From an uncultured Gammaproteobacteria bacterium (GTDB lineage Bacteria; Pseudomonadota; Gammaproteobacteria; Pseudomonadales; Pseudohongiellaceae), in the NCBI GenBank assembly GCA_903887045.1, contig CAISOD010000006.1, positions 1 through 44,744 of the forward strand: 44,744 nt of DNA, written 5' to 3'. The position numbers were made by a program, and so were the translations under genes. How positions within the stretch are numbered: the stretch's first letter is position 1; each line of letters begins with the position of its first letter. The notes under the pieces were generated by a model, which searched no databases, was not told the origin of the DNA, and saw only the letters and a program-made list of their open reading frames with translations. This document shows, one piece after another, positions 9,093 to 19,196 of this stretch.

Positions 9093-10109
9093 ATGCCCCT
9101 CATCCTGCAACTAGCGATGGTTTTTGTTGCTGCCTGCCTGACTACAGGCATCTGGTGTTGGCTTGCGCATCAGCATCGCTGGGTGGATCACCCCAATACC
9201 AGGAGCTCACACCAGATTCCCACGCCGCGTGGTGGCGGAATCGGAGTTGCTGCCGGATTTCTGTGCTACCTGTGGTGGGATCAAACATTGTTTGGAACAG
9301 GCGGATGGTGGTTGCTTTTTGCCGGTTGTATGTTGTTGCTGACAGGCCTGCTTGATGATCTTTTCAGTTTGCCAGCAGGCCTCCGCCTTGTGTTGCAGAT
9401 TGCAGCCGTAATGGCCATGTGGCCCTTCCTTTCGGAGTTGCCTGCCTTGCAGTTTGGTGTCGGTTTAGCCTTGTCCGGCGTCTGGTTGGCGCTTTTGGCT
9501 TCACTGATAATGGTGGCGTGGATCAATCTGTTCAATTTCATGGACGGAATAGATGCGCTTGCAGCTTCTGAAGCTGTTTTTTTATGCATCGGCATGACCC
9601 TTGTCACGGCGTTGTCAGGTGGAGGAAGCGCAGACTTGTCAGCCTTGGGGCTTGGCGTGGCTACTAGTGGCTTTCTCTGGTTCAACTTGCCGCGTGCCAA
9701 AATATTCATGGGAGATGCCGGGAGCTATTTCACTGCGTTCGCGATAGCTGTTTGCGGGCTGTTGCAAGTTCAGCGCTTCGGACTTGAATGGTGGGCATTA
9801 TTGATACTGCCGGGCACGTTTGTAGTGGACAGTATCACCACCCTTTTGGGGCGGTTGCTGGCAAGAGCCGTGTGGTACCATCCCCACAAGACCCATGCAT
9901 ATCAATTGCTTGCAGTGCTTTGGAATAGTCATGGGCTGGTTGTGGTGTGTAATGCCAGTATCAACTTGCTGTGGCTGTTGCCGATGGCATTACTGGCTAC
10001 CCGCCTGCCGTCCCTGGGCCCCACCCTGCTGGTAGTAGCTTGGCTTCCGCTTGTCGTTGTAGTGGTGGTGGTAAGGCACAAGCATGCAAATATGCATGTC
10101 CAAGACTGA
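9093..10109 (+). CDS. Polyprenyl-phosphate N-acetylhexosamine-1-phosphate transferase (WecA/WbpL-like glycosyltransferase family 4)
   Basis: This is a 338-residue multi-pass inner-membrane enzyme of the MraY/WecA/WbpL family. Such enzymes move a sugar-1-phosphate from a UDP-sugar to undecaprenyl phosphate and so start O-antigen or related glycan synthesis. Visible hallmarks are the N-terminal HPNTRSSHQIPTPRGGG, the metal-binding LLDDLFSLP, the loop NLFNFMDGIDALAASE, FMGDAGS, and the cytosolic WYHPHKTHAYQ. About ten hydrophobic segments are present. It is followed by a WbpM-like gene, as wbpL is by wbpM in P. aeruginosa. The exact sugar substrate cannot be read from the sequence. The start lies flush against an inverted repeat and lacks a good ribosome-binding site. 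Confidence 0.9.
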   Translation: MPLILQLAMVFVAACLTTGIWCWLAHQHRWVDHPNTRSSHQIPTPRGGGIGVAAGFLCYLWWDQTLFGTGGWWLLFAGCMLLLTGLLDDLFSLPAGLRLVLQIAAVMAMWPFLSELPALQFGVGLALSGVWLALLASLIMVAWINLFNFMDGIDALAASEAVFLCIGMTLVTALSGGGSADLSALGLGVATSGFLWFNLPRAKIFMGDAGSYFTAFAIAVCGLLQVQRFGLEWWALLILPGTFVVDSITTLLGRLLARAVWYHPHKTHAYQLLAVLWNSHGLVVVCNASINLLWLLPMALLATRLPSLGPTLLVVAWLPLVVVVVVVRHKHANMHVQD

Positions 10110-10221
10110 ACGTGGAGAGGCAACGCAGCAGTGCAATAAGAGAGCAGTGCGTTCGACAAGAGTTGCTATATTTCGGCATGGATGTATCGGGGTGGCTAAG
10201 TCGGAGCAGGAGGAAGAACCG

Positions 10222-12180
10222 ATGAAAATCAGTGCACTGGAATTTTCACGAACCATGAAGCAGGTTTTGCTCATGGTAGTGGATGCAGGATGCATCATGT
10301 TCGCGCTGTGGCTGTCAGTGATACTTGTCAGCCCGGAATACTTCTCGAATAGTCCGATTGGTGATTTTGTCACCTACTTCCTTTTCTGCGCATTCAGCAG
10401 CGTGGTCATTTTTTATACTGCAGGTTTGTACCGCACTGTGCTGTTGTACATGGGGCTGCAGTCCGTACTGGTTATACTCAAGGGAATCACACTAAGCACA
10501 CTGGTATCGACCTGCGCGGTATACCTGACAGGCGCGCTCAATTTTCCCGGGCAAGCCATTCTGGTGTTCTGGATGATGACGCTGCTGATGATTGGTGGTG
10601 TACGTTTTGCGGTGAAGTTGGCCATGCGCAGCATGATGCAGAACTTTCGCCCGCGTGAGCCGGTTATCATCTATGGTGCTGGCAGTTCCGGCATGCAATT
10701 GGTGGCAGCCATAGTTAACAGTGATCAATACATGCCAGTGGCATTTATTGACGACGACGAAGGCCGTATAGGCAATACAGTCCACGGTATACGGGTATAT
10801 GCGCCATTCTCGCTGCGTGAGTTGATCGAGAATTTCTCGGTGCGTCAGATCCTTCTTGCCATTCCCTCTGCAACCCATGCCGAGCGTAAGCAAATTCTCA
10901 ACAATCTGGAAAAACTGCCCGTTCATGTCCGCACTGTGCCTGACCTATTCGATTTGGTTTCGGGCAAGGTAAGAGTTGACGAAATCCGTGATATCGACAT
11001 TGAGGATCTGCTTGGGAGGGATATCGTCCCGCCAGATCCGCAATTGATGGTTGCATGCATAGAGGCCGGCAATGTGCTGATTACAGGAGCGGGGGGGTCG
11101 ATCGGTTCCGAACTATGCAGGCAGATCATCAAGCTACGCCCAAGCCATATGATACTGCTCGACAACTCTGAGTACGGCCTCTACACCATTGAAAACGAAC
11201 TGCGTGAAATGCTCAGTCTGCTGGAGGAAGGCAAAGAAATAAAAATTACTGCGTTGCTTGGTTCGGTGTGTCACCAGGCGCTTGTCGAACATGTGCTGAG
11301 GAAGTTCAGCGTGCGTACTGTCTATCATGCGGCTGCTTACAAGCAGGTGCCGATGGTGGAAAAGAACGTAGTTGAGGGTGTGAGAAACAATATTTTCGGA
11401 ACCCAAGTGCTCGCGAAAGCAGCCGCGAAGTTTGCCGTTGAAAATTTCGTTTTCATTTCGACTGATAAGGCAGTACGGCCGGCAAATATAATGGGGGCGA
11501 CCAAGCGCTTTGCAGAGCAGATACTGCAGTCGCTGGCTGCACGTGAGAAAGGTACCCGATTCTCCATGGTCCGTTTTGGCAATGTATTGGGATCGTCAGG
11601 CTCAGTGGTTCCGCTTTTCAGGAAACAGATCGCACATGGCGGGCCGATTACCGTGACCCATTCTGAAGTTACGCGCTACTTCATGACGGTGCAGGAAGCT
11701 GCACAACTGGTGATACAGGCAGGCTCAATGGCATCAGGTGGTGATGTGTTTGTGCTGGACATGAACCAGCCGGTGCGCATTGTTGACCTCGCACGCAAAA
11801 TGATTCATTTGATGGGGTTCATGGTGCGTGACGAGCGTACACCCAATGGTGATATTGCTCTTGAGTACACCGGCCTGCGTCCGGGCGAGAAACTGTATGA
11901 GGAGCTGCTGATAGGCGAACAGGTTACCGGTACCGACCATCCCAAGATCATGCGGGCAGAAGAGGATTTCCTGTCGTGGGAGAAACTCGAAGTATTGCTG
12001 GCCAGACTTGATGCGGCGTGTCTGGAAATGGACCACAGCGTAATTCGTGACGTGTTGTCAGAAGCTATTGGCGGCTTTGTTTCGAAAGAAGCAGCGGGTG
12101 ATCCACTATTCGAAATTGCAATTTCTGGCCATCCGCTTGAATCCCGCAAAGCCAAGGTGCTCCCCTTGTTCAAAGCGTAA
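10222..12180 (+). CDS. wbpM: WbpM/CapD/PglF-type membrane nucleotide-sugar 4,6-dehydratase
   Basis: Enzymes of this family convert UDP-GlcNAc to a 4-keto-6-deoxy sugar, the first step towards sugars such as QuiNAc, FucNAc or bacillosamine in surface glycans. The 652-residue product has four N-terminal membrane segments (first about 190 residues). A CoA-binding-like Rossmann domain follows (IIYGAGSSGMQLV), then the catalytic SDR domain with ITGAGGSIGSELC and the TDK...M...K catalytic set in STDKAVRPANIMGATKR. An open frame starts at 10084, but CAGGAGGA just upstream of ATG 10222 and the membrane segment beginning there fix the start. The length is close to WbpM (665). It probably supplies substrate to the preceding transferase. 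Confidence 0.92.
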   Translation: MKISALEFSRTMKQVLLMVVDAGCIMFALWLSVILVSPEYFSNSPIGDFVTYFLFCAFSSVVIFYTAGLYRTVLLYMGLQSVLVILKGITLSTLVSTCAVYLTGALNFPGQAILVFWMMTLLMIGGVRFAVKLAMRSMMQNFRPREPVIIYGAGSSGMQLVAAIVNSDQYMPVAFIDDDEGRIGNTVHGIRVYAPFSLRELIENFSVRQILLAIPSATHAERKQILNNLEKLPVHVRTVPDLFDLVSGKVRVDEIRDIDIEDLLGRDIVPPDPQLMVACIEAGNVLITGAGGSIGSELCRQIIKLRPSHMILLDNSEYGLYTIENELREMLSLLEEGKEIKITALLGSVCHQALVEHVLRKFSVRTVYHAAAYKQVPMVEKNVVEGVRNNIFGTQVLAKAAAKFAVENFVFISTDKAVRPANIMGATKRFAEQILQSLAAREKGTRFSMVRFGNVLGSSGSVVPLFRKQIAHGGPITVTHSEVTRYFMTVQEAAQLVIQAGSMASGGDVFVLDMNQPVRIVDLARKMIHLMGFMVRDERTPNGDIALEYTGLRPGEKLYEELLIGEQVTGTDHPKIMRAEEDFLSWEKLEVLLARLDAACLEMDHSVIRDVLSEAIGGFVSKEAAGDPLFEIAISGHPLESRKAKVLPLFKA

Positions 12181-12345
12181 CAATCAACACAGGAAATGCA
12201 TCATGGATGAAGCAGGGAACTTTGGAGGAAGGACGGGAAGCAAAGCAGGATAGAGTTCAGAAGTGCCCGCGGTAGTCGATCCAATCACTCAATTCCAGTG
12301 CGCAGGTCTTGTCGGAGCAACTCGAGTCGTAAACGAAAATGAGAT

Positions 12346-12420
12346 TGGCTGCCCAACCTGGGCTCGAACCAGGAACCAAGTGATTAACAGTCACCTACTC
12401 TACCATTGAGCTATTGGGCA
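12346..12420 (-). tRNA. tRNA-Asn (GTT)
   Basis: Read on the minus strand from 12420, the sequence folds into a complete cloverleaf. The acceptor stem is TGCCCAA/TTGGGCA, the D arm is AGCTC...GAG, the anticodon stem GGTGA/TCACT holds loop CTGTTAA (anticodon GTT), and the T arm is CCTGG/CCAGG around TTCGAGC. The discriminator G and CCA are encoded. It faces away from uvrB. Confidence 0.95.
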
Positions 12421-12473
12421 GCAGCGCTAACTTGCAGAAATGCACGGCGATTGCAGCAATCTCAGAGCGGCGC

Positions 12474-12502
12474 ATGGTAATGAGAATTATCAGGGAGGTC
12501 AA
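12474..12502 (-). promoter_or_regulatory. Candidate sigma-70 promoter for tRNA-Asn
   Basis: On the minus strand TTGACC (12502-12497) is followed after 17 bases by TACCAT (12479-12474), with a GC-rich discriminator GCGCCGC typical of stable-RNA promoters under stringent control. It lies about 50 bases before the tRNA 5' end. Confidence 0.5.
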
Positions 12503-12611
12503 CCGGCCTTCATCGAAAAACCCGGGCCACAGGTCCCTCCAATGCTTGTCATGACCTGACTCGCGGAGTGACTTAGAATTCCGCTTTTGGATGCGCGTGG
12601 GAATCTGCAGC

Positions 12612-14633
12612 ATGAGTCAACAGTTCAAGCTTCGTTCCCCGTTCCCCCCAGCAGGCGACCAACCGCAGGCTATCAAGAAATTACTGGATGGACTTTCCGA
12701 TGGTCTGGCAGCGCAGACCCTGCTGGGTGTGACCGGCTCTGGCAAAACCTTCACGATTGCCAACGTGATTGCGCAATCACAACGGCCGTGTCTGGTGATG
12801 GCTCCCAACAAAACGCTTGCAGCCCAGCTCTATGGAGAGCTCAAGGAATTCTTTCCGGAGAATGCCATTGAGTATTTTGTTTCATACTACGACTACTACC
12901 AGCCGGAAGCCTATGTGCCGTCGTCTGATTCCTACATCGAAAAAGATGCCACGATCAACGAGCATATCGAACAGATGCGATTGTCGGCGACGAAATCGCT
13001 ATTGCAGCGCCGGGATGTAGTGGTGGTGGCGACAGTGTCGTGCATATACGGTCTGGGCGATCCGACTGCATATCTCGATATGGTGTTACAGCTCAAGGTT
13101 GGCAGCAAACTTGATCAGCGAACCTTGTTGAAAAAACTGGCAGAGCTGCAATACACCCGTAATGAGATGGATCTGCATCGTGCGCACTATCGTGTTAGGG
13201 GAGATGTTATTGATATTTTTCCGGCCGAATCCGATGTCAGTGCAATTCGTGTGGAAATGTTCGATGACGAAATTGAAAGTCTGGCGTATTTCGATCCGTT
13301 GACCGGTGCGATCCAGAGCCGTGAGCGCGAGCTGACAGTATTTCCGAAGTCGCATTACGTAACGCCGCGCGACCGGATGCTGCGTGCAGTCGATGAGATC
13401 AAGGTGGAGTTGCGTGAACGTCTGCTGGTGCTGCAAGCAAACAACCAGCTGGTTGAAGCCCAGCGTTTACAACAGCGTACTCAGTTCGATCTGGAGATGA
13501 TCCAGGAATTGGGCTATTGCACAGGTATCGAAAATTATTCGCGCTATTTGTCGGGGCGGGAGTCTGGTCAGCCGCCGCCGACACTATTCGATTATTTGCC
13601 GGTGGATGCATTTGTCGTGGTGGATGAATCCCATGTGGGAATCCCGCAGGTTGGCGCGATGTTCAAAGGAGATAGATCACGCAAGGAAACACTTGTGCAA
13701 TATGGTTTTCGACTGCCGTCTGCACTCGACAACCGTCCACTGCGTTTCGAAGAGTGGGAAGCATTGGCGCCGCAATTGATCTTTGTCTCGGCCACGCCTG
13801 GCACCTATGAGGAGCAGCATCAGGGACAACTGGTACGGCAGGTGGTGCGCCCCACCGGCCTTATCGATCCGGAACCAGAAGTGAGACCGGCGCTGCATCA
13901 GGTGGATGACCTTCTGGCTGAATGCAAACGCAGGATTGCTGTGAGCGAAAGGGTGCTGGTAACAGTGTTGACCAAGCGCATGGCAGAAGATCTTACCGAC
14001 TATCTTGCCGATCACGGAATCAAGGTGAGGTACCTGCATTCTGATATCGATACTGTTGAGCGTATGGAAATCCTGCGTGATTTGCGGCTCGGAGTCTTTG
14101 ATGTGCTGGTGGGTATCAACCTGTTGCGCGAGGGGTTGGACATACCGGAAGTGTCATTGGTGGCAATTACTGATGCTGACAAGGAAGGCTTCCTGCGTTC
14201 CGAGCGATCGCTGATCCAGACCATTGGCAGGGCGGCGCGCAATCTCAACGGCAAGGCGATCCTTTATGCCGACAGGATGACCGGTTCGATGGAGCGGGCT
14301 ATCGCAGTCACGCTCGAACGTCGACAGATACAGACTGAATACAACCGAGTGCACGGCATAACCCCGCGCAGCGTGCGCAAGGCGATTTCGGAGACATTGG
14401 AACTGGGAGGAGTATCCGAGCCTGCTGCAACCAGGGCCAACGCCGGGGCTGGCCGCGCAGAAAAGGAAAAGGGCAACAAGCGCAACATCATGCTTTCCGG
14501 GGCCGAGTTGAAACAGCAGATCAGCAAACTGGAAGACAAGATGCACGTACATGCCCGTAACCTTGAATTCGAAGAAGCTGCTGCTATTCGGGACGAACTG
14601 GCCCGTCTTAATCAGGCACTGCTGATGCTGTAG
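12612..14633 (+). CDS. uvrB: Excinuclease ABC subunit B
   Basis: UvrB is the damage-verifying helicase-like subunit of nucleotide excision repair; it works with UvrA, UvrC and UvrD. The product has 673 residues, the same as E. coli. It shows the Walker A GVTGSGKT at 39-46, the beta-hairpin region that clamps DNA ([20 protein letters not shown]), the DEAH-like [11 protein letters not shown], helicase motif [11 protein letters not shown], and a C-terminal UVR domain ([14 protein letters not shown]) that contacts UvrC. The frame opens at 12591, but ATG 12612 matches the family N-terminus ([15 protein letters not shown]). A weak ribosome-binding site precedes it. No clear LexA box was found upstream. 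Confidence 0.96.
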   Translation: MSQQFKLRSPFPPAGDQPQAIKKLLDGLSDGLAAQTLLGVTGSGKTFTIANVIAQSQRPCLVMAPNKTLAAQLYGELKEFFPENAIEYFVSYYDYYQPEAYVPSSDSYIEKDATINEHIEQMRLSATKSLLQRRDVVVVATVSCIYGLGDPTAYLDMVLQLKVGSKLDQRTLLKKLAELQYTRNEMDLHRAHYRVRGDVIDIFPAESDVSAIRVEMFDDEIESLAYFDPLTGAIQSRERELTVFPKSHYVTPRDRMLRAVDEIKVELRERLLVLQANNQLVEAQRLQQRTQFDLEMIQELGYCTGIENYSRYLSGRESGQPPPTLFDYLPVDAFVVVDESHVGIPQVGAMFKGDRSRKETLVQYGFRLPSALDNRPLRFEEWEALAPQLIFVSATPGTYEEQHQGQLVRQVVRPTGLIDPEPEVRPALHQVDDLLAECKRRIAVSERVLVTVLTKRMAEDLTDYLADHGIKVRYLHSDIDTVERMEILRDLRLGVFDVLVGINLLREGLDIPEVSLVAITDADKEGFLRSERSLIQTIGRAARNLNGKAILYADRMTGSMERAIAVTLERRQIQTEYNRVHGITPRSVRKAISETLELGGVSEPAATRANAGAGRAEKEKGNKRNIMLSGAELKQQISKLEDKMHVHARNLEFEEAAAIRDELARLNQALLML

Positions 14634-14685
14634 GCTGGGTGTTTGGAGGCATTGGTGCAATCAGTGTCAAGAGTCTGGCGATTCC

Positions 14686-14714
14686 TTGTAGTTTCACCAC
14701 TTGCCCAATATAAT
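14686..14714 (+). promoter_or_regulatory. Strong sigma-70 promoter for tRNA-Val and probably the thrS operon
   Basis: TTGTAG (14686-14691), a 17-base spacer and a perfect TATAAT (14709-14714) are followed by a GC-rich CGCGAACC discriminator. Transcription would begin near 14721, about 70 bases before the tRNA. Confidence 0.65.
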
Positions 14715-14793
14715 CGCGAACCTTTTTGCTCATGAGGCAACCCGTTCGGCAGGGAAATTCTCCCCCCGGTGGACGGTAATTCCGAGTTGAAGC

Positions 14794-14870
<77 letters not shown>

Positions 14871-14887
14871 CTTTTTGACATACAAAA

Positions 14888-16807
14888 ATGATTGCTATCA
14901 CGTTACCTGATGGCAGCAAGCGTGAATTTGCTGCCGCCGTATCCATACAACAGCTTGCTGAATCCATCGGTCCGGGCTTGGCCAAAGCGGCGCTCGCCGG
15001 GAAAGTAGACGGTCAGCTGGTTGATACTTCCTTTCTGATAGAACGGGATTCTGCAGTCAGCATTATCACTGTGCGTGACGCTGACGGTATTGATGTCATC
15101 CGCCACTCCTGCGCGCATTTGATGGCGAATGCAGTGAAGAACTTGTTCCCGGCCGCGCAGGTAACAATTGGTCCTGTAATCGAAAACGGCTTCTTTTACG
15201 ACTTTGCGTTTGAACGCCCGTTCACACCAGAAGATCTGTCAGCCATCGAGAAAGAGATGGAGCGTTTGGTCAGTGCCGATATTCGTGTCGACCGTTCATT
15301 GATGACACGCAATGATGCTGTAGCCCTGTTTGAAGGTATGGGTGAGAAATACAAAGTCGAGATCATCTCCGGTATTCCATCTGAACAAGGGTTGTCGTTC
15401 TACCGTCAAGGCGAATTCATTGATTTGTGCCGTGGGCCGCATGTGCCATCTACCGGCCATATCAAGGCCTTCAAATTGATGTCGGTCGCTGGTGCGTACT
15501 GGCGTGGTGATTCACGCAATGCGATGTTGCAGCGTATCTATGGCACCGCTTGGGGAGACAAAAAGGCGCTGACAAGCTATCTGACCATGCTTGAGGAAGC
15601 CGAGCGTCGCGATCATCGCAAGATCGGCAAGAAGCTCGATCTGTTCCATTTCCAGGAAGAAGCTCCTGGTATGGTGTTCTGGCATCCCGCTGGTTGGACC
15701 ATCTATCAGATCATCAGGCATTACATGCAGGAAATCTGGAAAATCAACGGTTACAAGGAAATCAATACGCCGCAATTGGTCGATTACACACTGTGGGAAA
15801 AATCCGGCCACGCCCAGAAATTCAAGGACGAAATGTTCAGCGTTGAGTCAGACAACCGCATGTATGCGATCAAACCGATGAATTGCCCATGTCATGTACA
15901 GGTATTCAATCAGGGACTTAAAAGTTACCGTGATCTGCCGCTGCGCCTTGCCGAGTTCGGCGCCTGTCATCGCTATGAGCCATCCGGCAGCATGCACGGA
16001 CTGATGCGTGTTCGTTCGTTTACACAGGATGATGCCCATATCTTCTGCGCGCGCGAAGACATCCAGTCTGAGGTATCCAGCTTCATTGCCCTGGTAGAAC
16101 AGGTTTACAACGACTTCGGCTTTACCGATGTCACCCTCAAACTGTCCACCCGCCCGGTAAATCGGGTTGGTGCTGATGAGATCTGGGATGAAGCCGAGAA
16201 GGCGCTGGAAACTGCGCTGAATAATACCGGCCGGCCGTGGGATCTGCAGCCGGGCGAGGGAGCCTTCTACGGGCCCAAGATTGAGTTCACACTGAAAGAT
16301 TGCATGGGGCGTAACCGTCAATGTGGCACGATCCAGGTAGATTTCTCGATGCCAGGTCGTTTGGGCGCCGAATACGTGGCTGAGGACAACACCCGCCATG
16401 TGCCTGTAATGTTGCATCGTGCTATTTTTGGTTCCTTCGAGCGTTTCATCGGCATCCTGATCGAACACTACGAGGGGTCTTTCCCCGCTTGGCTGGCTCC
16501 CCAGCAGGTAGTGGTGATGAATATCACTGATAAACAGGCCGACTACTGTGCAAGTGTTGTGAAATCCTTGCAAAACAACGGCTTCCGCGCGGAAGCTGAC
16601 TTGAGAAATGAAAAGATCGGCTTTAAAATCCGCGAGCATACGATTCAGCGTATTCCGTACTTGCTGGTAGCTGGCGACAAGGAAGTGGAAGCGGGCACTC
16701 TCGCGGTACGCGACAGAACTGGCAAAGACCTCGGGGTCATGACCATTGACTGCTTCATCCAGCATTTACAGCAGGACGTTGCGCGTTTCGGGCGGCTGCC
16801 AGAGTAA
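14888..16807 (+). CDS. thrS: Threonine--tRNA ligase
   Basis: The enzyme charges tRNA-Thr. The 639-residue class II synthetase has an N-terminal TGS domain (about 1-61), a second domain with the editing-site HSCAHLMA (73-80) and the matching later CRGPH segment, and the catalytic core with motif 2 ([15 protein letters not shown]) and zinc ligands including the Cys of MNCPCH. A C-terminal anticodon-binding domain completes it. ATG 14888 matches the family N-terminus (ITLPDGS). No Shine-Dalgarno lies in the 17 bases after the tRNA-Val CCA end, so initiation must rely on the AU-rich leader. The gene begins the conserved thrS-infC-rpmI-rplT-pheST-ihfA block. Confidence 0.97.
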   Translation: MIAITLPDGSKREFAAAVSIQQLAESIGPGLAKAALAGKVDGQLVDTSFLIERDSAVSIITVRDADGIDVIRHSCAHLMANAVKNLFPAAQVTIGPVIENGFFYDFAFERPFTPEDLSAIEKEMERLVSADIRVDRSLMTRNDAVALFEGMGEKYKVEIISGIPSEQGLSFYRQGEFIDLCRGPHVPSTGHIKAFKLMSVAGAYWRGDSRNAMLQRIYGTAWGDKKALTSYLTMLEEAERRDHRKIGKKLDLFHFQEEAPGMVFWHPAGWTIYQIIRHYMQEIWKINGYKEINTPQLVDYTLWEKSGHAQKFKDEMFSVESDNRMYAIKPMNCPCHVQVFNQGLKSYRDLPLRLAEFGACHRYEPSGSMHGLMRVRSFTQDDAHIFCAREDIQSEVSSFIALVEQVYNDFGFTDVTLKLSTRPVNRVGADEIWDEAEKALETALNNTGRPWDLQPGEGAFYGPKIEFTLKDCMGRNRQCGTIQVDFSMPGRLGAEYVAEDNTRHVPVMLHRAIFGSFERFIGILIEHYEGSFPAWLAPQQVVVMNITDKQADYCASVVKSLQNNGFRAEADLRNEKIGFKIREHTIQRIPYLLVAGDKEVEAGTLAVRDRTGKDLGVMTIDCFIQHLQQDVARFGRLPE

Positions 16808-16848
16808 GCGACTGGATCGAACGGGTTGTCCAGAAAGATTTTCAAGGC

Positions 16849-16863
16849 GAGGTAATGGCTATT
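16849..16863 (+). promoter_or_regulatory. infC ribosome-binding site and candidate rare ATT initiation codon
   Basis: GAGGT (16849-16853), a 7-base spacer and ATT (16861-16863) form a well-spaced initiation site. The ATG at 16855 falls inside the spacer. Known infC genes use ATT so that IF-3, which rejects non-canonical starts, limits its own translation. Confidence 0.6.
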
Positions 16864-17403
16864 AACAAGCGGGAAAATGACAAAAGCAAACGCTCTCCCA
16901 TCAATGAGGAGATCGACGCGGCACAGGTAAGACTGATCCTTGATGACGGAACCCAGAAAGGTGTCGTCAGCATCAAGGAAGCGTTGGAGACAGCTCGCGC
17001 TGCCAAACTGGATCTGGTTCTCATATCGCCTGAAGCCGATCCTGTCGTTTGCAAAGTCATGGACTATGGCAAGCATGTCTTCGAACTGAAGAAGCAGCGT
17101 GCTGCCAATCGCAAGAAGCAGAAAGTAATTGAAATAAAAGAAATGAAGTTTCGCCCAGGGACGGAAGAAGGAGACTATCAGGTAAAACTACGCAACCTGA
17201 TCCGTTTCCTTACTGATGGTGACAAGGCCAAGATAACTCTGCGTTTTCGCGGTCGTGAAATGGCACATCAGGAAATCGGGGCCGAAATGATGCAGCGTCT
17301 GAAAGTGGACCTTGCTGAATTCGGAACAGTAGAGCAGGAAGCCAAAATGGAAGGTCGTCAACTGACCATGGTGCTGGCCCCCGGTAAAAAGAAGAAGCCG
17401 TAA
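16861..17403 (+). CDS. infC: Translation initiation factor IF-3, probable ATT start
   Basis: IF-3 binds the 30S subunit, prevents premature 50S joining and proofreads the start codon. The two-domain protein (about 180 residues) has the N-terminal [13 protein letters not shown], the signature [20 protein letters not shown], and [12 protein letters not shown] in the C-domain. An ATG at 16855 gives two extra residues. However, the best ribosome-binding site, GAGGT at 16849-16853, is one base from that ATG and seven from ATT 16861, and the ATT aligns with the start of Pseudomonas IF-3. ATT is the classical infC start, used by IF-3 to repress its own synthesis. A weaker AAGG (16844-16847) would fit the ATG, so the choice is not absolute. 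Confidence 0.9.
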   Translation: MNKRENDKSKRSPINEEIDAAQVRLILDDGTQKGVVSIKEALETARAAKLDLVLISPEADPVVCKVMDYGKHVFELKKQRAANRKKQKVIEIKEMKFRPGTEEGDYQVKLRNLIRFLTDGDKAKITLRFRGREMAHQEIGAEMMQRLKVDLAEFGTVEQEAKMEGRQLTMVLAPGKKKKP

Positions 17404-17524
17404 CTCGCAAACCTTTCCTGTGTGTTGACTTGGTCGACCCGCAAGAAGCGGAGGGTGAGTTATTGCTATCAATCAAACTGAAGACTGGTCCCCGTAGTGA
17501 CTGGTCTTAATGCGGAGTACGACA

Positions 17525-17719
17525 ATGCCCAAAATGAAAGTTCACAGTGGTGCGTCAAAGCGCATCAAGAAAACCGGATCCGGTTTCAAGCGCAAAAGCG
17601 CTTTCAAGAGCCATATCCTTACCAAAATGACCACGAAACGTAAGCGTCAGCTGCGTGGCACCTCGGCCGTACACAAGTCCGATGTGGGCCGCGTAAAACG
17701 CATGTTCCGTGAAGATTGA
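17525..17719 (+). CDS. rpmI: 50S ribosomal protein L35
   Basis: L35 is a small, very basic large-subunit protein. The 64-residue product starts [13 protein letters not shown] and contains [13 protein letters not shown], both typical. An upstream in-frame ATG at 17510 would add five unconserved residues, and ATG 17525 is the family start. In E. coli the infC-rpmI region holds the pseudoknot where L20 represses L35 and L20 synthesis. The 121-base gap here has a repeated GACTGGTC with pairing potential, but I cannot confirm a pseudoknot. Confidence 0.96.
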   Translation: MPKMKVHSGASKRIKKTGSGFKRKSAFKSHILTKMTTKRKRQLRGTSAVHKSDVGRVKRMFRED

Positions 17720-17750
17720 TATCCAGCCAAATTCATTGAGGTAAGTAACA

Positions 17751-18107
17751 ATGGCACGTGTAAAACGTGGCGTCACCGCACGCCGTCGGCACAAGAAAGT
17801 CCTTAAGCAAGCAAAAGGTTATTACAACTTCCGTCGCAGTATTTTCCGGGTTGCCAAGCAGGCAGTAACCAAAGCCGGCCAATATGCCTATCGTGATCGC
17901 AAGGTAAAGAAGCGTGTATTCCGTGCATTGTGGATTACCCGTATCAACGCCCAGGCTCGCGTGAATGCCATTACCTACAGTCAGTTGATTGCCGGCCTGA
18001 AAAAAGCCTGTATTGAAATTGACCGTCGTGTACTGGCAGATTTGGCTGTGCATGACAAGGATGCGTTCGCAGCAGTTGTCGCCAAAGCCAAGGCCGCTTT
18101 GGCTTGA
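17751..18107 (+). CDS. rplT: 50S ribosomal protein L20
   Basis: L20 is an early 23S rRNA-binding assembly protein and, in enteric bacteria, the autogenous repressor of rpmI-rplT. The 118-residue product is of normal length. Its long basic N-terminal helix ([19 protein letters not shown]) and the conserved [18 protein letters not shown] are present. GAGGTAA stands a good distance before ATG 17751. The gene lies 31 bases after rpmI, and a GC-rich hairpin separates it from pheS. Confidence 0.97.
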   Translation: MARVKRGVTARRRHKKVLKQAKGYYNFRRSIFRVAKQAVTKAGQYAYRDRKVKKRVFRALWITRINAQARVNAITYSQLIAGLKKACIEIDRRVLADLAVHDKDAFAAVVAKAKAALA

Positions 18108-18119
18108 TGTGGTTCGGTC

Positions 18120-19176
<1,057 letters not shown>

Positions 19177-19196
19177 GTGTCCACGGGAAACATGCA

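Noticed and set aside
12203-12253. Tiny 16-codon frame after the WbpM-like gene
   Set aside because: It is too short, has no conserved feature, and lies in an otherwise featureless 165-base gap before tRNA-Asn.
14875-14880. Perfect TTGACA before thrS as a promoter -35
   Set aside because: A -10 at 16-18 bases would lie inside the thrS coding region and none is present; part of the motif is just the tRNA 3' trailer.
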